DNA of 64,000 nucleotides from JBDWFY01 sp039976075 (GTDB lineage: Bacteria; Pseudomonadota; Alphaproteobacteria; Rhizobiales; Stappiaceae), in assembly GCA_039976075.1 (NCBI GenBank), contig JBDWFY010000001.1, positions 248,001 to 312,000 of the forward strand. Reading direction: 5' to 3'. The translations under genes and the position numbers were made by a program. The notes below the pieces were generated by a model, which made no database searches, was not told the origin of the DNA, and saw nothing but the letters and a program-made list of their open reading frames with translations. Shown here one piece after another: positions 50,479 to 59,133 of the stretch (its first letter is position 1; each line of letters starts with the position of its first letter).

Positions 50479-50520
50479 CGAACCTCGCTCTCAACACACT
50501 GGTTGATTGCGGGGTTTTCG
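50479..50520 (+). terminator. Terminator after the outer-membrane barrel gene
   Basis: AACCTCGC (50481-50488) pairs with GCGGGGTT (50509-50516) with one wobble and is followed by TTTCGTTTTG. It is a plausible Rho-independent terminator with a 20-base loop. Confidence 0.65.
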
Positions 50521-50535
50521 TTTTGGAGACATAAA

Positions 50536-51165
50536 TCAGACAGCCGGGTTCCACACAATACGCTGTAGAGAAGCGCCACGAAGATCTTCCGAGGTGGGCA
50601 GTCTATCAAACGGTCCCTGATAGCCGGGAATCGCGTAAACAAGTTTCACATTCGCCGCATTCTTTGACGGACATACGGCCATCCCTCGCCACAAATCCTT
50701 GCCGACCCGGCAACGGGACTTTGACGATCCTATCTGCGAGAACGTCATACCGATCCGTTCACCGTTCGGGCCTGCTAAATGATGCGTAACCCCATGTATC
50801 TCACCAACTTTTCCGTTTGAGCCCTTCAGGACCTGAATAACCTGAAATCCATCCTGAAACGCAGCCAACGTCCACAGCGTTTTACTTTCAACCGCAATCT
50901 GAACCGGTTGTGTCGTGAAACCGGGAAGTTGCGATTCGATTGACTTGGATCCGTAGTCTGTATCCGCGGTTATGGTGCCGGCTCCCTGTTTGGTAATGGT
51001 CAGGAGCGTCGTCTGCGAGGTGGAGATAGCGCCAATTGCGCCATCAGGACCGTCTGAACCGGCAATACAGGCAGTCAGAGCACAGCATGACACCATAGCG
51101 AAGGCAATTCGCGTTAATTTCAAAAGTTTCTTCCCCGACAAACGGATTTTGGCGAAATTCGACAC
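50536..51165 (-). CDS. Lipoprotein, DUF1131 (YfeY)-like
   Basis: 209 residues with a lipobox LTAC (Cys33), so it is probably an outer-membrane lipoprotein. The C-terminal part GYQGPFDRLPTSEDLRGASLQRIVWNP resembles the end of E. coli YfeY (DUF1131), and the middle contains VGEIHGVTHHLAGPNGERIGMTFSQIG. YfeY is regulated by RpoE in enterics; its function is unknown. It is convergent with the barrel gene and divergent from nothing close. Mature Cys residues beyond the lipid Cys (SRCRVG, AVCPS) may form a disulfide. Confidence 0.6.
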   Translation of the reverse strand: MSNFAKIRLSGKKLLKLTRIAFAMVSCCALTACIAGSDGPDGAIGAISTSQTTLLTITKQGAGTITADTDYGSKSIESQLPGFTTQPVQIAVESKTLWTLAAFQDGFQVIQVLKGSNGKVGEIHGVTHHLAGPNGERIGMTFSQIGSSKSRCRVGKDLWRGMAVCPSKNAANVKLVYAIPGYQGPFDRLPTSEDLRGASLQRIVWNPAV

Positions 51166-51410
51166 TTGGACAACGGGCTGAGCATCCTACTGACGAAGAA
51201 ATCCAAGATGCGTTGACTGTGCATATCACTCCAGTGAGTCCGAGAAAAGAGTTCTCGAGGTTGTTGGTTGGCAAAAATAATAGGTGAAGAAAAACAGGAA
51301 GATATAACCATGGTCTGGCTAGTTGGCTGGAGCGGCGACGGACGTCATATGCCTTGCTTCATGCACGACACACTCAAAATACACGATAATCGAATCGCTT
51401 CTGAGGAAGG

Positions 51411-53576
51411 TTATTCTGCAGCTTGCGCCGGTTCATAACCGAGTCTGCGATTGAGTTTGCGGATTAAATCCTCCGCCGCTTGCGAGATTACCGTTCCGGG
51501 AGGAAATATCGCCGTCGCACCGGCCTGGTAGACAGCATCGTAGTCCTGAGGAGGGATCACACCGCCCACAACGATCATGATGTCGGCACGGCCTTGTTGT
51601 TCCAACGCTTCTTTGAGCGCAGGGACCAGTGTCAGGTGTCCCGCTGCAAGAGACGAGACTCCAATGATGTGCACATCGTTTTCCACCGCCTGTCGTGCGG
51701 CTTCTTCGGGTGTGGCAAAGAGCGCACCTATATCGACATCAAAACCAAGGTCGGCAAAAGAGGAGGCGATCACCTTTTGCCCGCGGTCATGTCCGTCCTG
51801 TCCCATCTTGGCGACCAGGATGCGCGGACGACGGCCATCATTGTCCTCAAATGCCTCCACCAGCCTCAACACTTTATTGACGTCATCCGCCATAGCGCCG
51901 GCCTCCCGTTTGTAAACACCGGAAATCGACTTGATTTCAGCCTGATGGCGCTCGAATGCTTTTTCCAGCGCGAACGAGATTTCGCCAACTGTCGCTCGGG
52001 CACGCGCCGCTTTGACAGACAGATCAAGAAGGTTACCTTGACCATTCTGTGCGTTGGTCGTTAAGGCGTCAAGCGCTGCCTGCGTTGCGTTCTCATCCCG
52101 ACTGGCCCGCAATCGTGCCAGTTTTTCCAGTTGATTGGCGCGCACCTGCTGATTGTCAACCTTGAGAACATCGATCTGTTCTTCGAAATTCGGTTTGTAT
52201 TTGTTTACGCCGACCACGGTTTGGGACTGGCTGTCGATACGTGCCTGGGTCCGCGCCGCGGCCTCTTCAATCCGAAGTTTGGGGATACCCTTTTCGATGG
52301 CCTTGGCCATGCCACCCAGTTCTTCAATTTCCGCAATGTGCTCCAGAGCTTTGTCGGCAAGCGCTTTGGTCAGGCTTTCAACATAATAGGAACCACCCCA
52401 GGGGTCGATGACCCGCGTGGTTCCACTTTCCTGTTGCAGGAACAACTGGGTATTACGGGCAATACGGGCAGAAAAATCCGTTGGCAGCGCCAGCGCTTCA
52501 TCCAGAGAGTTCGTATGTAACGATTGCGTATGGCCCTGAGTCGCAGCCATGGCTTCGACCGTGGTCCTGATGACGTTGTTAAACACATCCTGTGCGGTCA
52601 GCGACCAGCCGGACGTCTGGGAATGTGTTCGCAGGGAAAGCGACTTGGGATTTTTGGGAGAGAACTCACGCTCCATGAGTTGCGCCCAGATCAGACGTGC
52701 CGCCCGCAATTTGGCAACTTCCATGAAGAAATTCATGCCGATTGCCCAGAAAAAAGAGAACCTTGGCGCAAACGCATCGATATCGAGGCCGGCTTTCACG
52801 CCTGTTCGGGCATATTCAATACCGTCGGCGATTGTGTAGGCGAGTTCCAGATCCGCCGTCGCACCGGCTTCCTGCATATGGTAGCCGGAAATGGAGATCG
52901 AGTTGAATTTAGGCATGTGCTCGGAAGTGTAGGCAAAAATATCCGAGATGATCCGCATGGATGGGGCAGGGGGATAGATATAGGTATTGCGGACCATGAA
53001 CTCCTTCAGCACGTCATTCTGGATCGTTCCCGATAGTTTATTCTGAGGAACGCCCTGTTCCTCTCCAGCGACAATGAAGAGGGCCAGCACCGGCAAAACG
53101 GCACCATTCATTGTCATGGACACACTCATCCTGTCGAGCGGTATGCCATCAAACAATGTTTGCATATCCAGAATGGAGTCTATGGCAACACCAGCCATTC
53201 CAACATCACCGGCAACGCGGGGGTGATCTGAATCGTAGCCACGATGGGTAGCAAGATCGAAGGCGATGGAAAGGCCTTTTTGGCCAGCCGCCAGATTGCG
53301 CCGGTAAAACGCGTTTGAGTCCTCAGCCGTCGAGAAGCCCGCATACTGCCGAATAGTCCAGGGCTGTTGCACGTACATTGTCGGGTAAGGGCCGCGCAAA
53401 AACGGCGGTTGTCCCGGCCAGGTACCAAGATGACCCAGATTCTGAAGGTCCTCCGGGCCGTACACAGATTTAACAGAAATGCCCTCCGGGGTATCCCAGG
53501 CGTCACGTTTGCTCCGCATCTTCGCGCTGCGTTCTATTGACAAGTCAATTTCGGAGAAGTCCGGAATTTGCGACAT
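51411..53576 (-). CDS. scpA: Methylmalonyl-CoA mutase, large (AdoCbl-binding) subunit
   Basis: 721 codons including the stop (720 residues... mature start MSQIPDFSEI), from ATG 53576 with GAGG upstream; a 32-codon extension is unlikely. The TIM barrel has GPYPTMYVQQPWTIRQYAGFSTAEDSN, SISISGYHMQEAGA and RTHSQTSGWSLTAQDVFNN. The C-terminal cobalamin domain has D-G-H-D-R-G (Asp593, His595 as the lower Co ligand, Gly598), SSLAAGH and VVGGVIPPQD. It isomerises methylmalonyl-CoA to succinyl-CoA in propionate and branched-chain metabolism. It follows the small-subunit gene by 61 bp. Confidence 0.96.
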   Translation of the reverse strand: MSQIPDFSEIDLSIERSAKMRSKRDAWDTPEGISVKSVYGPEDLQNLGHLGTWPGQPPFLRGPYPTMYVQQPWTIRQYAGFSTAEDSNAFYRRNLAAGQKGLSIAFDLATHRGYDSDHPRVAGDVGMAGVAIDSILDMQTLFDGIPLDRMSVSMTMNGAVLPVLALFIVAGEEQGVPQNKLSGTIQNDVLKEFMVRNTYIYPPAPSMRIISDIFAYTSEHMPKFNSISISGYHMQEAGATADLELAYTIADGIEYARTGVKAGLDIDAFAPRFSFFWAIGMNFFMEVAKLRAARLIWAQLMEREFSPKNPKSLSLRTHSQTSGWSLTAQDVFNNVIRTTVEAMAATQGHTQSLHTNSLDEALALPTDFSARIARNTQLFLQQESGTTRVIDPWGGSYYVESLTKALADKALEHIAEIEELGGMAKAIEKGIPKLRIEEAAARTQARIDSQSQTVVGVNKYKPNFEEQIDVLKVDNQQVRANQLEKLARLRASRDENATQAALDALTTNAQNGQGNLLDLSVKAARARATVGEISFALEKAFERHQAEIKSISGVYKREAGAMADDVNKVLRLVEAFEDNDGRRPRILVAKMGQDGHDRGQKVIASSFADLGFDVDIGALFATPEEAARQAVENDVHIIGVSSLAAGHLTLVPALKEALEQQGRADIMIVVGGVIPPQDYDAVYQAGATAIFPPGTVISQAAEDLIRKLNRRLGYEPAQAAE

Positions 53577-53637
53577 TAAGAGCCTCGTTCCAACTCGGGT
53601 TCTATTCTCAAAAGGGCACGTTTGTACGCGGTACGCC

Positions 53638-55617
53638 CTATGCGGCGTCCAACGCATCTTCCAGGAGGCCAATCATATCACATCCGTCAAATAGCCGACT
53701 TTCTGCGCTGATTTCCTGGAGTTCAGCCAGAGTGTCACCTTCACCGGAATAGTATATACGCCGGGCGCCCTCAGCCCTCAGGGCAGGGACCATGGAGGTC
53801 GCCTGATCTCTGTATTTTTCATTTGTGCCGCAGAAACAGATGAGTGCTCCGTCTTCCCGGATCAATTGACTGTCCAACCCGCAGGAGCCATCCGGAACGA
53901 CGACGATCTGCGCCTGGATACCGGCCGTCTCGAAAAAGTTCTGCGCAAATGTAGCCCGCTTGGTGAAAGTGGCCGGTGTTCCAAGGCAGACCAGGATCAC
54001 TTTTGGTGCCCGGTCATTCGAAGCAGCATGTTCGGCACGATTCCGCAAGTCTTCAAACGGTTCGGACAAGCGGTGATAGGTGAGGGAGAATTCAGTCGGA
54101 CTATCTTGTGGCGCATCAGATGCAGTGCCAATAGGGCGTCCCGATGCCACTGCGGCCATCAAGGCATTGAAACGTGCACCATCACCGGCGGCTGGCAGAG
54201 CAATCGGAGCTGTTTCTGATCTTTCCGGTACATCGACCGGAATTGCCGTGCCTGGTCTCGCTTCGCCCAAATTGGGAAACGAACTGACACCCGTAATCGG
54301 TATCTTTCCATGCCCGATCGCTTGAGTGCGTGTGTCCGCAGCGGTTCTGATCATCTCCATTATCAACCCGCTCTGCCAGGCGGCAATCAGGCCTCCGGCC
54401 TTTTCGATCACCTGAAAACGCTGCCATGCTTGTGTCGCGAATTCCGATGTCAATTCTTCAATCACGCCGGAACCTGCCGCCGGATCAGATACCCGGCACA
54501 AGTTGGATTCTTCTATCAAGATAGATTGGGTATTGCGGGCTAGACGTTCGGCCAGTTCTTCGGCCGGGCCAAGCGCTGTGGTGAATGGCAGGACCGTGAG
54601 GCTGTCGACACCACCGACACCCGCTGCGAAGCTGGCCATCGTAGTTCTCAGGAGGTTGACCCACGGATCACGCGCACTCATCATCCGCCACGAGGTTTCG
54701 CCATGCTGTGGTATGGGAACTGAATCGATGTTGCAGTGAGACAACAGCTGACTGGTCAGAAGACGGGCAGCGCGAAATTTGGCGATGGTTGAAAACTGAT
54801 CAGCATCGGCAACCAACGTAACATCAATCCGCCGAACCAGATCGTCCGGTGATAATCCGGCTTCTTCGCCGAGACGCAGCAACTGGACGAGTTGAGCTGC
54901 CAGCAAGGCAAGTTCAAGAACATTGGTGGCACCGGCATTGTGCCAGACCCGCGTGTCCAAAGTGGCAATCCGGCTCTTGACACCGACGCTCTCCAGGTAC
55001 CGGAATTGATCGGCGATGCACGCTGCTTGAAAGGACGCCAGTTCCAGCCCGGCAACCCGATTTCCGCTCAGTGTTATATCGGTCGCCTGAACAAGCGTCA
55101 GGTCGTGCAACGTTGCGTTCTGGCATCTTGCCAAATCGATCAGGCCTGCATGGACAGCCGACGCATCAGAGAAGCCCGAAATGCGCACCTCAATAGCGGA
55201 AAGGTCCACCCCTGAAAACAAAACCTCCAAGTCATCCCGATCCCGAATCGAGAGACCGCTTCCCGGCGCAGTGGGAGCTGATGGCAGGACAAGATCCACA
55301 CCCTGGCACCCGTTTTCCAGGCAGCCTAGCAACGTGCCATTGGCGCTTTCAGCTGACCCAGTGTCAATCCGCTGAACGACTGTCCATGGCGAATCTGACG
55401 TCCGTCCCAGAGACGCAGAATGATTTTGAATGCCCTGATAAATTGGTTCCAGCTTGATGCCGTCCAACGTATTGGTACGCAAAGTCTCAATATCAGCTCC
55501 GCGTAAAATCTTCTTTGCTGAGGCAAGCCAATTCTGACCGTCTGCGGACACATTAAAAGGCGAATTTTCTGGGGACATTCCAATTACCGTCATGTCTGAA
55601 AGCTGTTTTATAAACAT
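53638..55617 (-). CDS. mutA: Methylmalonyl-CoA mutase, small (non-catalytic) subunit
   Basis: Up to 659 residues. The barrel region resembles the large subunit (LELALLAAQLVQLLRLGEEAG, FRAARLLTSQLL, RDPWVNLLRTTMASFAAGVGGVDSLTVLPF, ARNTQSILIEESNLCRVSDPAAGSGVIEELT), but the C-terminal B12 domain lacks D-x-H-x-x-G, as is normal for MutA. The start is unclear: ATG at 55617, 55593 and 55578 all lack a good ribosome site, and the third (MSPENSPF) matches the usual subunit start best. It forms the heterodimer with the large subunit. Confidence 0.88.
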   Translation of the reverse strand: MFIKQLSDMTVIGMSPENSPFNVSADGQNWLASAKKILRGADIETLRTNTLDGIKLEPIYQGIQNHSASLGRTSDSPWTVVQRIDTGSAESANGTLLGCLENGCQGVDLVLPSAPTAPGSGLSIRDRDDLEVLFSGVDLSAIEVRISGFSDASAVHAGLIDLARCQNATLHDLTLVQATDITLSGNRVAGLELASFQAACIADQFRYLESVGVKSRIATLDTRVWHNAGATNVLELALLAAQLVQLLRLGEEAGLSPDDLVRRIDVTLVADADQFSTIAKFRAARLLTSQLLSHCNIDSVPIPQHGETSWRMMSARDPWVNLLRTTMASFAAGVGGVDSLTVLPFTTALGPAEELAERLARNTQSILIEESNLCRVSDPAAGSGVIEELTSEFATQAWQRFQVIEKAGGLIAAWQSGLIMEMIRTAADTRTQAIGHGKIPITGVSSFPNLGEARPGTAIPVDVPERSETAPIALPAAGDGARFNALMAAVASGRPIGTASDAPQDSPTEFSLTYHRLSEPFEDLRNRAEHAASNDRAPKVILVCLGTPATFTKRATFAQNFFETAGIQAQIVVVPDGSCGLDSQLIREDGALICFCGTNEKYRDQATSMVPALRAEGARRIYYSGEGDTLAELQEISAESRLFDGCDMIGLLEDALDAA

Positions 55618-55995
55618 ATAATTTCAATAGGCCGCGTACGGCAAGTTAGGCAAAGGGCGGGATTGCCGTTACAGATCTCATTTCACTTGATTAAATTTTT
55701 ATCAAATGGAAAACTACGTCTTTTTAACTATCCGAAAGTATAGACATTTAAATTTTGAGTTTTTATGTAGTGGACAATACTTAAAGTTGAACATATCTGT
55801 GGTTTTTAACCTTACGCTCACTGGACCTGTCGAAAAATTAGCTGTAGACTGAGTAACGTTGGTAGAAACAACGTGGTAATTATATGCAAATGCATTGTCG
55901 GAATACCTTTTTTATGAACCCTTTTGGGGAGACCAGTAAATCCAACTTGAGTTTGATCAATGTGTTTCCCTGATTAACAAATTAGAAGAATTGAT
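55618..55995. other. AT-rich divergent intergenic region
   Basis: 378 bp, markedly AT-rich, between mutA and the LuxR-type gene. It holds an inverted repeat ACGTTG-N7-CAACGT at 55856-55874 and no convincing frame. The base composition differs visibly from the flanking genes. Candidate promoters for both genes lie here, but no single one stands out. Confidence 0.5.
55856..55874. promoter_or_regulatory. Inverted repeat upstream of the LuxR-type gene
   Basis: ACGTTG, GTAGAAA, CAACGT: perfect 6-bp arms, about 120 bp upstream of the LuxR-type start. It could be its own operator, but does not match the classic lux box. Confidence 0.35.
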
Positions 55996-56706
55996 ATGGA
56001 CGCCAGATCAGATTTGCCGGAACGGGCACGCAATATAGCCCACCTCAACGATCCAAAGCAGGTGTTGGATCAAGTGGAAGCGGAACTTCGTCAACGGGGT
56101 GCAAGCCACATACTCATCACCGGCTTGCCCATGCCCAATCGTCCCATTGAAAACCTGCTGCTACGATTTCGGTGGCCGGACCGGCGCCACCAGGAAGAGG
56201 ACCTCGTCTCCGTTTCGCCTCATGATGCGATTCTGATGGTTTGCCTGACCGCGACACGCCCTTATTTATGGCGGCCGGCCGAAGGTGATGTCGTGCAGTC
56301 TCAGTTGCTGGATGCAGCAGATGCAGAGAGTGGACGTCTGTCGGTGCTGGTTGTACCTGCTGAGAACGTGTCTCCCTTTCAAGCCACAATTATCGGTGCG
56401 GGCCGCAATATTCGCACGAATGAAGAAGATATCCATCAACTGGGACAATTTTGCTCCGCAGCCATCCAGCAACTCATTCGATTACGGTTCATTTCATCCG
56501 ACCGACCGGGCGACCTTTCTGACAGGGAAAGACGTGTTCTTGAATTGACCGCCGGTGGCCGCACCGCGTCTGATATTGCGGGTGTTCTGGATATCTCCCA
56601 GAGAACCGTTCATGCCCATCTTCAAAATGCCGGAGCCAAATTGAACGCCGCCAATAAAACACACACCGTTGTCGAAGCGTTGAGATATCATCAGATAAAA
56701 ATCTGA
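55996..56706 (+). CDS. LuxR-family solo regulator
   Basis: 236 residues. The C-terminal HTH (about 172-232) is typical: LSDRERRVLELTAGGRTASDIAGVLDISQRTVHAHLQNAGAKLNAANKTHTVVEALR. The N-terminal 165 residues have the size of an autoinducer-binding domain, but I cannot place the conserved Trp/Tyr/Asp set of AHL receptors. No luxI-type synthase is in the window, so it is an orphan. It may respond to another ligand or be ligand-independent. It precedes a cytochrome c and a P460-like gene that may be its targets. Confidence 0.85.
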   Translation: MDARSDLPERARNIAHLNDPKQVLDQVEAELRQRGASHILITGLPMPNRPIENLLLRFRWPDRRHQEEDLVSVSPHDAILMVCLTATRPYLWRPAEGDVVQSQLLDAADAESGRLSVLVVPAENVSPFQATIIGAGRNIRTNEEDIHQLGQFCSAAIQQLIRLRFISSDRPGDLSDRERRVLELTAGGRTASDIAGVLDISQRTVHAHLQNAGAKLNAANKTHTVVEALRYHQIKI

Positions 56707-56976
56707 TGTCGGCAGAAATATGAGCCGGTGGAATTCGATGGCCTGACCGGAACTCTGACTGTTCCGTTCCGTCATCTGTCACTCAATGTTGTGGTTCCGG
56801 CGTCCAAGCTTCGACAATTTGGCTTTTTTATCTCCTCCTTATCTAACGTCTTCGCCAAAAATCGTGAACGTCACGTGTTTGAATGTGAATTGCGGTTCTG
56901 CGCGCGCCGAGTTCTTGTTCTCCGCATAATTAATACGGATGCCCAACCGGTATCCGTGACGGAGAGGAACAGCTGA

Positions 56977-57417
56977 ATGATCTTTCGACGCGCCCGTAAA
57001 ACCACAATCAGAACACTTGCTTGTGCATTCGGCCTGACCGCCATGACGGTTGGATACTCGGCAGCCGAAGAAGGTGATCCCACCAAAGGTGAGAAAGTTT
57101 TCAAATCCTGCACCGCCTGTCACAAGGTTGGGGACGGAGCAAAAAATGGTGTCGGTCCTGTTCTGAACGGCATCGTAGGGCGTCCTGCGGGTACGTTCGA
57201 GGGATACAAGTACGGAAAAGGCATAAAGGCCGCCAACGAGCAGGGGCTCGTATGGACTGAGGAACTTCTGTTTGAGTGGCTTGGTAATCCAAGGAACTTT
57301 ATTCGCGGATACCTTGATGACAAGAAAGCGAAGGTGAAAATGACCTTCAAACTCAAGAACGAGCAAAAACGTTTGGATGTCATTGCCTACCTGAAAACGA
57401 TCTCTCCGGAACAATAG
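56977..57417 (+). CDS. Periplasmic cytochrome c (class I, c2/c550-like)
   Basis: 146 residues with an N-terminal export sequence (RRARKTTIRTLACAFGLTAMTVGYSAA), the haem motif Cys45-Thr-Ala-Cys48-His49, GVGPVLNGIVGRPAGTFEGYKYG (the typical c2 loop), and a likely axial Met122 in KVKMTFKL. The C-terminal helix RLDVIAYLKTISPE is conserved. It carries electrons in the periplasm. It lies 300 bp upstream of a P460-like cytochrome, and may be its electron acceptor. Confidence 0.93.
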   Translation: MIFRRARKTTIRTLACAFGLTAMTVGYSAAEEGDPTKGEKVFKSCTACHKVGDGAKNGVGPVLNGIVGRPAGTFEGYKYGKGIKAANEQGLVWTEELLFEWLGNPRNFIRGYLDDKKAKVKMTFKLKNEQKRLDVIAYLKTISPEQ

Positions 57418-57714
57418 TCATTCCTTGACGGCAGTGGTAAAATCCGCGGAAGAGGTCTCGGTTCGGCCAATGCCGTCAGTATTGAAAAACTCCGACTCGG
57501 GCGTGGTTTGAGCCCGGGTTGAACGTCAAAGCTGAGTACTGTTCTCAGGCAGGTCGCCTGAATGTTCCAGACTCCATCACGAAACTGTTCACTTGAATGT
57601 GACCTGCAGTAAAATAATTTCTATCTGTCAAAAGAAAACGTTACTGGCCAACTTCTTCATCTCCCTACAGTGTTTTGCAAAGAGTGTTCTGTCCGCACAA
57701 TTTTGGAGACGAAG
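57418..57714. other. Intergenic region between the two cytochrome genes
   Basis: 297 bp. A GC-rich patch at about 57505-57530 (CTCGGGCG...GCCCGGG) forms a weak hairpin that could end the cytochrome c transcript. The P460-like gene's own promoter should lie in the AT-rich part near 57600-57650. No gene is seen. Confidence 0.45.
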
Positions 57715-58299
57715 ATGGGGAAGTTGACTTTACGGTTCGGGGTTTGGCTGGCTGCAGTCCTGTTTTCGGGTGCTGCATTTGCTCAATGCACGACGACAAC
57801 TGCCAAAGATGATCTGGAAGATCAAGAAATCCAGGCGCTTTATGAGTGTATCCAATCCCAAATGAGGGAAGGCTATGCCAAAGGCGACAACGAGTGGGCC
57901 AAGGATTACCACATAAACTGGAAACCGGCTTCCACTCAGCCTGCCGCACCAGGTTTCCATGGTGGACGCTTTCTGATGACCTTTGTGAACGACACGGGTC
58001 ACGCGGAATATATCAAGTTCGAAGAAGAGCGTGCACCGATGCCGGTCGGCAGTCTGATCGCAAAAGAATCTTTCAACGTTTCCAAAAAAGGTGAGGCCAA
58101 GGTCGGTCCGTTATTCTTCATGGAAAAAGTTGCCGCCGGAACAGCGGACGAGTATGGCAATTGGGTCTATTCTGCGGTAACCCCGGGCGGCAAGGTAATG
58201 GGTATCAAGCAGAGTTTCTGCCACGACTGCCATAACAACTATGAAGATCAGGACGCTCTTGGTTACCCTGTTGAAGATTACCGGGTATCTGCACAGTAA
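57715..58299 (+). CDS. Cytochrome P460-like haem protein
   Basis: 194 residues from ATG 57715 (TTGGAGAC upstream); GTG 57670 is an unlikely earlier start. A signal peptide (MGKLTLRFGVWLAAVLFSGAAFA) is followed by the P460 fold: HGGRFLMTFVNDTGHAEYIKFEEERAPMPVGSLIAKESF, PLFFMEKVAAG, and a C-terminal haem motif Cys169-His-Asp-Cys172-His173. P460 enzymes convert hydroxylamine (and NO) using a haem cross-linked to a Lys. Lys101 or Lys117 are candidates. In a non-nitrifier it may detoxify reactive nitrogen. The assignment to P460 is by motif spacing. Confidence 0.8.
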   Translation: MGKLTLRFGVWLAAVLFSGAAFAQCTTTTAKDDLEDQEIQALYECIQSQMREGYAKGDNEWAKDYHINWKPASTQPAAPGFHGGRFLMTFVNDTGHAEYIKFEEERAPMPVGSLIAKESFNVSKKGEAKVGPLFFMEKVAAGTADEYGNWVYSAVTPGGKVMGIKQSFCHDCHNNYEDQDALGYPVEDYRVSAQ

Positions 58300-58352
58300 T
58301 GTAATTTGCTGTAAGGTGATGTTGTAGTGGCATCATCTTCGTCATCCGCTTC

Positions 58353-58457
58353 ATTGCCCGGTATTTGTATCTTTGCGTACGGGCAATTATTGGCGCACCG
58401 ATGAAAACGCGATGCGCCACAAAGAAAACCGGGGGAGTCAAACTCCCCCGGTTTTTT
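58353..58457 (+). ncRNA. Candidate structured RNA or 3' UTR with three consecutive hairpins
   Basis: ATTGCCCG/CGGGCAAT (58353-58360 with 58380-58387), TGGCGCA/TGCGCCA (58391-58397 with 58413-58419) and a terminator hairpin (58425-58457) follow one another within 105 bases, all perfect stems. They lie 54 bp past the P460 gene stop. The layout of two stems and a Rho-independent terminator is that of many small RNAs, but a long 3' UTR of the P460 message would look the same. No promoter is confidently seen. Confidence 0.35.
58425..58457 (+). terminator. Strong Rho-independent terminator
   Basis: A 14-bp perfect stem (AAAACCGGGGGAGT with ACTCCCCCGGTTTT), a 3-base loop and a T-run behind it. The reverse strand also reads CCGGTTTTC, so it can terminate both the P460 transcript and the convergent minus-strand gene that ends at 58550. 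Confidence 0.92.
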
Positions 58458-58549
58458 TACTTTCACAGATCAATAGCTAAATGGTCACTGCTCAACCGCC
58501 TGAATGTGTTTCAGTTCGTTTTTCCTGAACCCGGACCAAAATCGCCAGA

Positions 58550-58957
58550 TCAGTATGTCATCATAGGCGGTAGTTCTTTGGCCTGCGCAACCCACTTTTC
58601 AACCTGACCTTCTGCCGGTACTTGCCGAACAAGTTTCTTTGTCTCGTTTACTTCAGCCATTTTTTCCGCAAGGTTTTTGGCATTTCGGTTTCTGAGTTCT
58701 TTGACAGTATCGACACCCGCCGCTTCCAGGAGCTCAGAATATTCCTCACCGACACCTTTGACTCGCATCAGGTCCGCCATATTGGCCCAGCTCAAGATAC
58801 GTTTGGCGTCAATATCGGTTTCCGCTGCCAGAGATTTTCTTCCCTTAGGGTCCTTTGCTTTCTCAAGCAGATCCCCCGTTGTACTGATACCCACATCCTT
58901 CAGCTTGGCTGAATAGGCAGGACCAATTCCCTCAATATCTGCGATTGGATAGGACAT
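58550..58957 (-). CDS. Helix-hairpin-helix protein (DUF4332-like)
   Basis: 135 residues with a GGGGAA site before the ATG. Two HhH units are visible: IADIEGIGPAYSAKLKDVGISTTGDLLEKA (about 4-34) and LMRVKGVGEEYSELLEAAGVDTVKELRNRN (about 63-92), the hallmark of DUF4332 and of the DNA/protein-binding HhH motif. The rest is helical (AEKMAEVNETKKLVRQVP, VEKWVAQAKELPP). Proteins like this are common small orphans in Rhizobiales. It may bind DNA or another protein; function unknown. Confidence 0.82.
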   Translation of the reverse strand: MSYPIADIEGIGPAYSAKLKDVGISTTGDLLEKAKDPKGRKSLAAETDIDAKRILSWANMADLMRVKGVGEEYSELLEAAGVDTVKELRNRNAKNLAEKMAEVNETKKLVRQVPAEGQVEKWVAQAKELPPMMTY

Positions 58958-59133
58958 TTGTTGTTCCCCGTATTGGTTATTCCGCTGCGTCTTTTTTTAA
59001 CTGACCGCGAGTAAGGTCACTTTGTCAAGAACCTGCACCGTGTCAAAACTGTTTGATGTGCCCCCGCGGGACGAGCCATTCCCTGGCAACCGGATGTCTC
59101 GCCTGCAGAAGACCACTCTCCACAGATATCGTC

